Shown here one piece after another: positions 16,589-23,219 of a stretch of DNA of 24,410 nt (position 1 is the stretch's first letter; the number at the start of each line of letters is the position of its first letter). Where the stretch lies: assembly GCA_046481785.1 (NCBI GenBank), contig JAWOJF010000072.1, positions 1 to 24,410 on the forward strand. Reading direction: 5' to 3'. Below the pieces are notes generated by a model, which was given only the letters and a program-made list of their open reading frames with translations, ran no database searches and was not told the origin of the DNA. A program made the translations under genes and the position numbers. The DNA is from JAWOJF01 sp046481785. Its GTDB lineage: Bacteria; Bacteroidota; Ignavibacteria; Ignavibacteriales; Ignavibacteriaceae.

Positions 16589-17341
16589 ATGGCAAAATCA
16601 ACTACTTTAAAAAAGGCAGGTAAAGCAACCGTAAAAAAAGCTGCTGCTAAAAAAACTGCTAAAAGTGCAACCAGGAAAGCGGCTAAACCTGCAAAAACTT
16701 CCGCAGTAAAAACTACTAAGAAGTCTCCTGCTGTTAAAAAAGCCGGGACCAAACCGGCTGCAAAAAAACTAAATAAGGCCCCCAAATCGGTTGGGGTAAA
16801 ACAGAAATCTACTGATAAAAGAACGGAACGTAAATCTACTATGGCGAAAAAGAAGAAGACAGAAGAAGCTCAGGTGATAATTCAACCGGAAGTATCCGCT
16901 GCCGAAGCACGTGCCAAAGCAATGGAAAAGATTAAAGGGTATAGTAAAAAAGATCTTGAACATTTCAGGCAGATAATTCTTGAGAAACGTGATGAAATTA
17001 TTGAACAGTTACAGAATTTAAGAGATCAGATGCTTGACCCCACAACAGGTGAATACATTAATGAAAATTCCCCTTATTCGCTGCACATGGCTGAACAGGG
17101 TACGGATGCAATGGAAAGAGAAAAAACTTTTCTTTATGCACAGCGTGAAAATAAGTTCCTTGGTTATCTTGAAGATGCACTGAAAAGAATTGATACAGGC
17201 ACTTATGGAATTTGCATTGAATGTATTGAAGAACCTCAGCATTTATGTGAAACATGCCCCTTGGTCCCCAAAGCAAGGCTTGAAGCTGTACCGCATAGTC
17301 AGTTGTGCCTTCCTATTAAACAAAGGCAGGAAAAAAGATAA
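16589..17341 (+). CDS. Histone-H1-like / TraR-DksA fusion protein
   Basis: The 250-residue protein has a basic, Lys/Ala-rich tail (1-90) with repeated AAKK, AKPAK and KKAG units, like bacterial H1-type (Hc1/HU tail) proteins. The second part (about 110-250) is TraR/DksA-like: a coiled coil with EQGTDAMEREKT near its tip, then GTYGICIEC and PKARLEAVPHSQLC. Its zinc finger is altered: Cys209, Cys212, an insertion carrying Cys220 and Cys223, and Cys240, while the usual last cysteine is Ile243. AAGGAG overlaps the ileS stop nine bases before the ATG. An inner ATG at 16841 could give a 166-residue DksA-like form, but has no good Shine-Dalgarno. It occupies the ylyA place between ileS and lspA. A role in RNA polymerase control is inferred, not shown. 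Confidence 0.85.
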   Translation: MAKSTTLKKAGKATVKKAAAKKTAKSATRKAAKPAKTSAVKTTKKSPAVKKAGTKPAAKKLNKAPKSVGVKQKSTDKRTERKSTMAKKKKTEEAQVIIQPEVSAAEARAKAMEKIKGYSKKDLEHFRQIILEKRDEIIEQLQNLRDQMLDPTTGEYINENSPYSLHMAEQGTDAMEREKTFLYAQRENKFLGYLEDALKRIDTGTYGICIECIEEPQHLCETCPLVPKARLEAVPHSQLCLPIKQRQEKR

Positions 17342-17394
17342 TATTATGGATTTAAGCAGGCTTGATGAAAGTGTTTAATAAATTTTTGGAGTAG

Positions 17395-17997
17395 ATGAGA
17401 GTATTAATTGTTTCTTTGGCAGTAGTTTTGCTTGACCAGGTTTCGAAGTTACTTGTAAAAGGAATTTCAATACCCCGCCTTGGAATAGATCACCAGGGAA
17501 TGTACCCGGGCCAGAGAATTAATCTGCTTGGTGACTGGCTTAATATTACCTTTGTTGAAAACCCCGGAATAGCATTTGGTATAGATTTCGGCGGTGGTTA
17601 TAAACTGCTTATTTCTCTTTTTACTATTGCTGCTACTATAGGTTTATTTGTTTATCTCTATATAATGAGACAAAAAAGCTTCGCATTACGATTATCACTT
17701 GCCCTTATAATTGGCGGTGCAGTTGGTAATCTTATTGACAGGGCTTTTTATGGTATGGCTTATGACTATGCTCCTTTTCTTTATGGTATGGTAGTTGACT
17801 TTATCGATATCCGTATGTTTAATCTATTCATATTTAGTAAAACTATTGGCAGTTATGTTCTTAATTTTGCCGACCTCTCTGTTACTACAGGGGTTATTCT
17901 GCTATTATTTTCATACAGCAGGGAAAAAGAAAGTGAATCCGAAACTTTTGTACCTCCTGTTGAAACAGAAAATGCTCTGGCAGAAAATAAGGAATAG
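17395..17997 (+). CDS. lspA: Lipoprotein signal peptidase, first copy
   Basis: LspA is the membrane aspartyl protease that cuts signal peptides from diacylated prolipoproteins. This 200-residue copy has four hydrophobic segments, ENPGIAFG, GGAVGNLIDR, and the two catalytic aspartates Asp135 (MVVDFID) and Asp160 (LNFADLS). The second region lacks the usual FN.AD.AI wording, reading YVLNFADLSVTTG. A longer loop (AFYGMAYDYAPFLYG) separates NLIDR from VVDF. GGAGTAG directly precedes ATG 17395. It is followed head-to-tail by a decayed copy and a second intact copy. Both copies look catalytically competent. Confidence 0.94.
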   Translation: MRVLIVSLAVVLLDQVSKLLVKGISIPRLGIDHQGMYPGQRINLLGDWLNITFVENPGIAFGIDFGGGYKLLISLFTIAATIGLFVYLYIMRQKSFALRLSLALIIGGAVGNLIDRAFYGMAYDYAPFLYGMVVDFIDIRMFNLFIFSKTIGSYVLNFADLSVTTGVILLLFSYSREKESESETFVPPVETENALAENKE

Positions 17998-18132
17998 ATG
18001 CTGATTTTTTGTACCATCAGTAATAGATATATTTGACCAGGTAACCAAATTATTTGTTAGGGGGTTTTTAATTCCTTTCTTAAGTTTTAGTCGTCATGGT
18101 AAATGTTTCAGCATAAAATAAGGAATAGATGC
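17980..18132 (+). repeat. Direct repeat bounding the decayed lspA copy
   Basis: The 22 bases at 17980-18001 (end of lspA copy one, including its stop and the next ATG) recur at 18111-18132, at the end of the decayed copy and start of the second intact gene, with one mismatch. The core is AAAATAAGGAATAGATGC. It marks the junctions of a tandem duplication and supplies the ribosome binding site GGAATAG of each downstream copy. Confidence 0.85.
17998..18121 (+). pseudogene. Remnant of a third, internally deleted lspA
   Basis: The ATG right after the first lspA stop opens a frame that ends after 12 codons. Two bases of net loss later, from 18011, the frame reads FDQVTKLFVRGFLIPFLSF, aligning with IDQVTKLIVKGFSVPFLNF of the second intact copy. 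At the DNA level GACCAGGTAACCAAATTA at 18035-18052 is identical to the second copy. Homology stops near 18110 and jumps to the last bases of the gene (ATAAAATAAGGAATAG). So this is a copy with a frameshift and a large internal deletion, closer to the second lspA than to the first. Confidence 0.88.
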
Positions 18133-18839
18133 GGGTTTTATATATATCATTAGTTATACTTATAATAGACCAGGTAACCAAATTAATTGTTAAAGGGTTT
18201 TCAGTACCCTTTTTAAATTTCAGGCATGAGGGAATGTATCACGGGCAAAGAATTCCCGTGATTGGTGATTTTTTCCGCTTTACTTTTATTGAAAATCCCG
18301 GTATGGCTTTTGGAATAGATCCGGGAATAGACTTTAAACTATTAATTTCAGTATTCTCAATTGCAGCCAGTGCTGCCCTTATTTTTTATCTTTATCATGT
18401 TAGAAATGAATCTAAAAGCTTAAGAATTGCTTTGGCGTTTATACTTGGCGGTGCTGCAGGCAATCTAATTGACAGGGTTTTTTATGGTGTATTTTATAAT
18501 TACGCTCCGCTGTTTTATGGTAAAGTGGTTGATTTTTTAGATATTGATTTTTTTGATGTTACAGTTTTTGGAAGAAGTTATGACAGGTGGCCTATTTTTA
18601 ATATAGCTGACTCTGCCGTAACGGTTGGAGTGCTTATATTATTATTTTTCTACAAGCAGCATGCTAAAGCAGATGAAAAAAAAGAGATTGATAAGAATAA
18701 GGATATAGAAACCGGCACTGATACTGATAATAATAATGATACTCAGCAGCAAGAGACCGCAGGTTCAACTGAAGAAATAAAAAAGGAAGGTAATACGGAA
18801 GATGGCGAACCTGGTGAAGGAAAAGAAACTCCGCTTTGA
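18129..18839 (+). CDS. lspA: Lipoprotein signal peptidase, second copy with acidic tail
   Basis: This 236-residue LspA has the same layout as the first copy: DQVTKL near the N-terminus, ENPGMAFGID, GGAAGNLIDR, catalytic Asp135 (KVVDFLD) and Asp161 in the canonical FNIADSAVTVG. More than half of the residues agree with the first copy over residues 1-140, without gaps. It differs by a long hydrophilic cytoplasmic tail (about 176-236) rich in Asp, Glu, Asn and Thr. GGAATAG precedes the ATG. Its last 38 bases overlap the start of the pseudouridine synthase gene in another frame. Its canonical motifs make it the likelier main enzyme. Confidence 0.95.
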   Translation: MRVLYISLVILIIDQVTKLIVKGFSVPFLNFRHEGMYHGQRIPVIGDFFRFTFIENPGMAFGIDPGIDFKLLISVFSIAASAALIFYLYHVRNESKSLRIALAFILGGAAGNLIDRVFYGVFYNYAPLFYGKVVDFLDIDFFDVTVFGRSYDRWPIFNIADSAVTVGVLILLFFYKQHAKADEKKEIDKNKDIETGTDTDNNNDTQQQETAGSTEEIKKEGNTEDGEPGEGKETPL

Positions 18840-19806
18840 GCTTCCTGAAGGCAAAAAGAAAGAACGCCTGGATGTTTATCTTACCAATTCTATTGAAAAT
18901 GCAACCCGCTCAAAAGTTCAAAAGCTTATCGAAGCCAATCATGTAACTGTTAATAAAAAATATGTAAGGCCAAGTTACCAGGTTCAGCCTTTTGATATTA
19001 TTGAAGCAATTATTCCAATTACTCCCCGCCCTGAATATGCCGAACCGGAAGAAATTCCTCTCGATATAGTTTTTGAAGACGATTACCTGATTATTGTAAA
19101 CAAACCGCCCGGTATGGTAGCTCATCCGGCTTACGCTAATTATACAGGTACGCTTGTTAATGCTCTTCTTCATCATACAAAAAAGCTAAGTTCTGTAAAC
19201 AAGTCTGCTAATCATCCGGACACCATGGTACGCCCGGGTATCGTTCATCGTATTGATAAAAATACAAGCGGCCTGCTTGTTGTTGCAAAGGATGACTGGA
19301 CACATGCAAAACTGGCAGAACAATTTTCAAAACATAATATCGAAAGGGAATATTGGGCTGTTGTATGGGGTATATTTAAAGACCACAAAGGAGAAATTGA
19401 TACATTTATTACCCGCAGTAAATCGGACAGGAAAAAATTTATTACTAGTAAAAGCGAAGGAAAGCATGCCGTTACTTTATTTGAAGTTTTAGGAGAATTT
19501 GAATTTGCCACATTGCTTAAACTAAATTTAAAAACAGGCAGAACTCACCAGATAAGAGTACATCTTGCAGGTATAAATCACCCTGTGTTTGGCGATGAAA
19601 CTTACGGTGGAAGAAAAATTATATATGGTTCAGAGCTACCTAAAATGAAAGCAAGGGTCCAGAATTTGCTTGATATGATGCCGAGGCAGGCGCTTCATGC
19701 CAAAACACTAGGATTTATTCATCCACACACAAAAGAAAAAGTCAGGTTTAATTCCGATCTGCCGGAAGATATGAAGGAACTACTGAGGATACTAAAAACA
19801 ACATGA
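18802..19806 (+). CDS. rluD: RluD-family 23S rRNA pseudouridine synthase
   Basis: The 334-residue protein has an N-terminal S4 RNA-binding domain (about 19-75) and a C-terminal RsuA/RluA-type catalytic domain (about 88-310). The catalytic aspartate is Asp152 in HRIDKNTSGLLVVAK, and KTGRTHQIRVHLAGINHPVFGDETYGG is typical of RluD, which modifies U1911, U1915 and U1917 of helix 69. No methionine other than at 18802 precedes the conserved region, so the 38-base overlap with lspA is real. AAGGAAGG lies upstream within the lspA tail. The same pair, lspA then a rluD-like gene (ylyB), is found in Bacillus. Exact site specificity is inferred from the family. Confidence 0.94.
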   Translation: MANLVKEKKLRFELPEGKKKERLDVYLTNSIENATRSKVQKLIEANHVTVNKKYVRPSYQVQPFDIIEAIIPITPRPEYAEPEEIPLDIVFEDDYLIIVNKPPGMVAHPAYANYTGTLVNALLHHTKKLSSVNKSANHPDTMVRPGIVHRIDKNTSGLLVVAKDDWTHAKLAEQFSKHNIEREYWAVVWGIFKDHKGEIDTFITRSKSDRKKFITSKSEGKHAVTLFEVLGEFEFATLLKLNLKTGRTHQIRVHLAGINHPVFGDETYGGRKIIYGSELPKMKARVQNLLDMMPRQALHAKTLGFIHPHTKEKVRFNSDLPEDMKELLRILKTT

Positions 19807-19826
19807 TTCAAAATAGAGGGTACTTC

Positions 19827-20219
19827 TTATACTACTTTTATATCCGGGTTATAACTCTTCAATTCCTTTATAAAACCTTCTTTATCAAGAGGAGAGATAT
19901 AGATAACATTCCACTTTGATTTAACTTCAAGCCTTTTTAAAGATAAAGCATAAGATGACCAGATATTTTCAGTTTCACGGACTAAATTAATATCAGATAT
20001 TTTTAATTTTGTTTTAAGAAACATTATCCTTGCAGTTAAATAACCATCTGATATTTCATAATAGGTACTCTTCCAAACCCAAACAGGGAAAAGCAAACTT
20101 AAAGCAAGATAAACCCAGCCAATAAACACAGGCTGGGCAACTAAAGCCCAGATTGAAACAACTGGGATACAAGCTATTATTAGGGTAAATAATAAATCTT
20201 TTTTTGACTCAAACTTCAT
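19827..20219 (-). CDS. Membrane protein with bPH domain
   Basis: The 130-residue protein has two hydrophobic helices (about 8-28 and 31-48) followed by a bacterial PH-like domain (about 52-125). The part YYEISDGYLTARIMFLKTKLKISDINLV resembles bPH_4 (formerly DUF1200) proteins. Members are small membrane-linked proteins of unknown role. AAAGGGGAT precedes the ATG by four bases. It is convergent with rluD, whose stop is 20 bases away, and has no upstream partner on its strand; the gene-free repeat region lies behind it. No enzymatic motif is visible. Confidence 0.82.
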   Translation of the reverse strand: MKFESKKDLLFTLIIACIPVVSIWALVAQPVFIGWVYLALSLLFPVWVWKSTYYEISDGYLTARIMFLKTKLKISDINLVRETENIWSSYALSLKRLEVKSKWNVIYISPLDKEGFIKELKSYNPDIKVV

Positions 20220-20468
20220 TTTATCCCCTTTGATATAAGTTTATAAAATATCTGAAGTTTAATAAAAACTATGTTGCGATAGAATTGTCAGAAAGTCTAT
20301 TCATATAAGAATATTTAAATTTCATTTTTTCCGGAAAGAAAAGCAAGAAAAAAGTAAGGCGGTGTCTTGTAATGGATTTGCAGTGACAAAACCGGGAAAA
20401 GTTTCTGTGTCGCCCCGCTGCAGGGTGTTGACGAACTCATAATTTAAATGGAGACTGTTTATTTATTG

Positions 20469-20488
20469 CCACGACATTTATGTCGTGG
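20469..20488. repeat. REP-like palindrome, left
   Basis: CCACGACAT-TT-ATGTCGTGG is a perfect nine-base stem with a TT loop. Its outer seven bases CCACGAC are shared with the second palindrome 100 bases to the right, while the inner two base pairs differ in a compensated way, so the fold is kept. Confidence 0.8.
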
Positions 20489-20588
20489 TTTAAAATTCCA
20501 AATATTTTTGGCTCTAGCCCCCGAAGGGTCGGGACACGCACAATTAAGGCAAATTGTGGCTAAAGCCTCTATGCTCATTGTTTTTCTC

Positions 20589-20608
20589 CCACGACTTAAA
20601 AGTCGTGG
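20589..20608. repeat. REP-like palindrome, right
   Basis: CCACGACTT-AA-AAGTCGTGG is a perfect nine-base stem with an AA loop. It shares CCACGAC/GTCGTGG with the left palindrome and has covarying inner pairs (AT changed to TT, partner adjusted). GCA directly follows, as TGC directly precedes the left one, so the two face each other. Confidence 0.8.
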
Positions 20609-20811
20609 CAATTGATATCTTCTCCTTATGAAGTTAAGACTGAGTTCTGCAACACCCTGCACTGGGAGCGACACGACTCCTAATGCAAAACATCCCATCT
20701 TCCTGCATTTACAGCCTCATGTATAAGTTAAAATATCAGATAAGAATTATTTTTCTTATATTTTATACCGTAGTACAAAACATTTATAATTTATAAACAT
20801 TTTTCCGGAGG

Positions 20812-20828
20812 TCTCCCATTTGGGGAGA
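20812..20828 (+). promoter_or_regulatory. Hairpin at the cysS translation start
   Basis: TCTCCC (20812-20817) pairs with GGGAGA (20823-20828) around a five-base loop, extended by two G-U pairs. A GGAGG at 20807-20811 lies directly before it and an AGAGGGG after it, four bases from the ATG at 20841. The hairpin could hide or present these sites. It could also be a dispersed repeat. Confidence 0.45.
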
Positions 20829-20840
20829 TTTAGAGGGGCT

Positions 20841-22334
20841 ATGCTCAGGATATATAACACTTTAACTAAAACAAAAGAAGAATTTAAACCTATAAACCCG
20901 CAGGAAGTAAAAATGTATATGTGCGGGCCTACTGTTTATGATTACTTCCATATAGGCAATGCACGCTCTTTTATTATGGCCGATATTATAAGGCGGTATC
21001 TTGAATACAGCGGGTATAATGTTAAGTATGCAATGAATCTGACAGACATTGATGATAAAATAATTAATAAGGCAAATAAAGAGAATAAAGATGCTAAAGA
21101 GGTTGCCGATATTTACTCAAAAGCTTTTTTTGATGATATAGAAAAACTGAAGATTAAAAAGGCTTCTGTATATCCTCAGGCAACTGCGCATATAAAAGAC
21201 ATAATTGATCTTATAAAGAGTCTTGAAGATAAAGGCATTGCTTATAACATCAACGGGAATGTTTTTTATGATGTTGGTAAGTTTAAAGAATACGGAAAGT
21301 TAAGCGGCAAAAAACTTGATGAACTGGAATCAGGTTCGCGTATAGAAATTAATGAAGAGAAGAAAAATCCGCTTGATTTTTCACTATGGAAAAAAGCAAA
21401 ACCAAATGAACCAAGCTGGGATAGCCCATGGGGTAAAGGACGGCCGGGCTGGCATATAGAGTGCTCTGCTATGAGCTGCAGGCATCTTGGAGAGTCGTTT
21501 GATATACATGCAGGCGGGAATGACCTGATATTTCCTCATCATGAAAATGAAATTGCCCAGAGTGAAGCTTCTACAGGCAAAAAATTTGTTAATTACTGGA
21601 TACATTTCGGCTTCCTGAACATTAATGAAGAAAAAATGTCAAAATCTCTTGGTAATTTTTCCACTGCAAGGGATGTAGCTGCAAAATTCCCTGCTGAGGC
21701 GATAAGACTGTTTTTTGTTCAGAGCCAATACGGCGGTCCCTTAAATTTTACAGATGAACTTTTAGCCTCTGCTCAAAAGGGGCTTGAAAAGCTCTCAAAT
21801 CTTAATGAAAGAATAGAATCTGCTTTAAAAGAAAATATAGAAGGCGGAGCTATGCCTGATCTTGATTTATCAAAGTTTGAGAATGATTTCAGATATGCCA
21901 TGGATGATGATTTTAATACCCCTCAGGCAACTGCCGTTCTTTTTGATTTTACAAGAGAAGTTAACAGGGTGATTTCTGAAAATCCCAATACATCTTCAGA
22001 ATATTTAAATAAGGCTAAAGAGTTTCTTACTTCTGCCGCAGGGGGAGTACTTGGCATTCTCCCTTCATTATCCCCTGCCAATGGCTCTGTTGAATTGAGC
22101 GGTGAGGTAATTACAAAATTATCTGCACTGGCAAATGAAGTTAATCCGGAAGGGTTAAATAATCTGCATGAAAAATCAGGTGACGGTTTAATTAGTTTCC
22201 TTATTGAGGAACGGCTGAACGCAAAGAAAAACAAAAACTTTGGACTGTCAGACAGAATAAGAGATGAATTGAAGAACAGCGGAATTATACTTCAGGACGG
22301 CAAGGATAAAACAACTTATAAAATTGTGAAATAA
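20841..22334 (+). CDS. cysS: Cysteinyl-tRNA synthetase
   Basis: CysRS charges tRNA-Cys. The 497-residue protein starts MLRIYNTLTKTKEEF exactly as its relatives do. HIGN is at 37-40, KMSKS at 265-269, and the zinc ligands are Cys28 (MYMCGPTVYD), Cys208 (WHIECSAMSC), His233 and Glu237 (FPHHENEIAQ). The DALR-type C-terminal domain and the end GIILQDGKDKTTYK are complete. The frame reaches upstream to a TTG at 20820, eight bases after a GGAGG, which would add seven residues; the ATG at 20841 is preferred because it gives the family N-terminus and has AGAGG close by. It is monocistronic or followed at 15 bases by the YgjP-type gene. Confidence 0.96.
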   Translation: MLRIYNTLTKTKEEFKPINPQEVKMYMCGPTVYDYFHIGNARSFIMADIIRRYLEYSGYNVKYAMNLTDIDDKIINKANKENKDAKEVADIYSKAFFDDIEKLKIKKASVYPQATAHIKDIIDLIKSLEDKGIAYNINGNVFYDVGKFKEYGKLSGKKLDELESGSRIEINEEKKNPLDFSLWKKAKPNEPSWDSPWGKGRPGWHIECSAMSCRHLGESFDIHAGGNDLIFPHHENEIAQSEASTGKKFVNYWIHFGFLNINEEKMSKSLGNFSTARDVAAKFPAEAIRLFFVQSQYGGPLNFTDELLASAQKGLEKLSNLNERIESALKENIEGGAMPDLDLSKFENDFRYAMDDDFNTPQATAVLFDFTREVNRVISENPNTSSEYLNKAKEFLTSAAGGVLGILPSLSPANGSVELSGEVITKLSALANEVNPEGLNNLHEKSGDGLISFLIEERLNAKKNKNFGLSDRIRDELKNSGIILQDGKDKTTYKIVK

Positions 22335-22349
22335 AAACCTTTCTGATAA

Positions 22350-23063
22350 ATAGCATTAAAAATTGAAGGCAAAAGAATAATTCCTGAATTTAAATATCAG
22401 TATTGCACAGTAGAACTGGACAACCAATCTCTCACCTACAAACTTAAGTACAGCAAAAAAGCAAAATATCTACGCCTGCAAATAAGCAGGGGAAATGAGC
22501 TTGAAGTAATTCTTCCGCGCGGCTTCCAGCTAAAAGAAGCTGAAAATTTTATCCTTAAAAAATCCGGATGGATCAAAAAACATCTGCGTTCTAAAAAGGC
22601 TGAACCAGACTATCTTTTTTTTGGCGATGAGATAAAAGTTAAGGAATACTACCAGTTATTTCTTAAAAATCACAAAATTATATTTAAAGATGGAGTGCTT
22701 GAAATCAGGAGCCCTGAGGAAAGCAACACAAAGATCAGTGATTTATATAGTGCATGGCTGAAACATTCTGCAAAAAAATATTTAATTTATAGAGCCGGTC
22801 AGTTGGCTGCCGAATATAAATTTAATTTAAAACGAATCTCAATAAGGGGACAAAAAACAAGGTGGGGGAGTTGTTCATCTGCAGGAAATCTTTCTTTTAA
22901 TTATAGGTTAATGAGGTACAGGAAAGAAGTTATAGACTATGTAATCATTCATGAACTATGCCATCTGAAAGAAATGAACCACTCAAAAAATTTCTGGTCT
23001 CTGGTACAGTCATTCTGCCCTGATTACAAAAAACTCAGGAAAGAATTAAAAGGGAGAACCTGA
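22350..23063 (+). CDS. YgjP-type metallopeptidase without a usual start codon
   Basis: This family (DUF45/YgjP, SprT-like zinc fold) has the blocks KTRWGSCSSAGNLSFNYRL and HELCHLKEMNHSKNFW, where His201, Glu202 and His205 form HExxH (numbered from 22350). A GTG at 22695 would give only 122 residues. The in-frame stretch before it is clearly the family's N-terminal half (YKLKYSKKAKYLRLQI, LEVILPRGF, AENFILKKSGWIKKHL), so the gene is about 237 residues and near full length. From the stop at 22347 to 22695 there is no ATG, GTG or TTG in frame; candidates are ATA 22350 and ATT 22362. Either the start was lost (ATG to ATA) or a rare codon is used. Its stop abuts the small minus-strand ORF. Confidence 0.85.
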   Translation: MALKIEGKRIIPEFKYQYCTVELDNQSLTYKLKYSKKAKYLRLQISRGNELEVILPRGFQLKEAENFILKKSGWIKKHLRSKKAEPDYLFFGDEIKVKEYYQLFLKNHKIIFKDGVLEIRSPEESNTKISDLYSAWLKHSAKKYLIYRAGQLAAEYKFNLKRISIRGQKTRWGSCSSAGNLSFNYRLMRYRKEVIDYVIIHELCHLKEMNHSKNFWSLVQSFCPDYKKLRKELKGRT

Positions 23064-23174
23064 TTACTGCTGTTTATTTTTTACTTTGTAGACAAGATAA
23101 GTTCCGAGAATGAGTACTATACCTAAAAGTATTCCGGCAATCAGAAGTCCCGAAGCAAGCTTATATATTTCCAT
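23064..23174 (-). CDS. 36-residue single-helix membrane ORF
   Basis: The frame runs from ATG 23174 to TAA 23064 and encodes MEIYKLASGLLIAGILLGIV followed by LILGTYLVYKVKNKQQ. Residues 5-29 form one membrane helix with a short basic end. AAGGAG lies eight bases before the ATG, an ideal spacing, which makes translation likely. It follows the GlcD-type oxidase by 45 bases on the same strand, so it is probably its operon tail, and ends exactly where the YgjP-type gene ends on the other strand. Function unknown; a small membrane subunit or anchor is possible. Confidence 0.72.
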   Translation of the reverse strand: MEIYKLASGLLIAGILLGIVLILGTYLVYKVKNKQQ

Positions 23175-23219
23175 ATTACCGTCTCCTTACTTTTAAAACA
23201 TCATTCCTTTTGTATTTTA

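Larger units (their letters stand above)
20407..20674. mobile_element. 268-bp MITE-like or REP-array element
   Basis: The ends form an imperfect terminal inverted repeat: 20407-20439 against 20641-20674, with shared GTGTCGC at the outside, an exact TGCAGGGTGTTG core (left 20419-20430) and AACTCA at the inside. Between them lie two 20-base palindromes pointing at each other (20469-20488 and 20589-20608), a stem CACAATT/AATTGTG (20539-20558) and two short palindromes GGCTCTAGCC and GGCTAAAGCC. No transposase is present. This is the layout of a non-autonomous element or a pair of REP sequences. I saw no clear target-site duplication. Confidence 0.7.
20220..20819. other. 600-base gene-free region with an inverted-repeat element
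   Basis: The left part (20220-20406) is AT-rich and holds nothing recognisable apart from the promoter of the bPH gene. The central part (20407-20674) is a structured repeat element described separately. The right part (20675-20811) is AT-rich leader of cysS. A minus-strand open frame through the element is not credible as a gene. Confidence 0.65.

Noticed and set aside
16585..16785. Hydrophobic Ala/Val-rich frame antisense to the H1-like tail
   Set aside because: It is the mirror of the Lys/Ala-rich coding repeats and has no start signals or context.
20459..20698. A 79-codon minus-strand frame through the inverted-repeat element
   Set aside because: It lies wholly over palindromes and terminal repeats, has no ribosome binding site and no protein-like domain; it is a by-product of the repeat.
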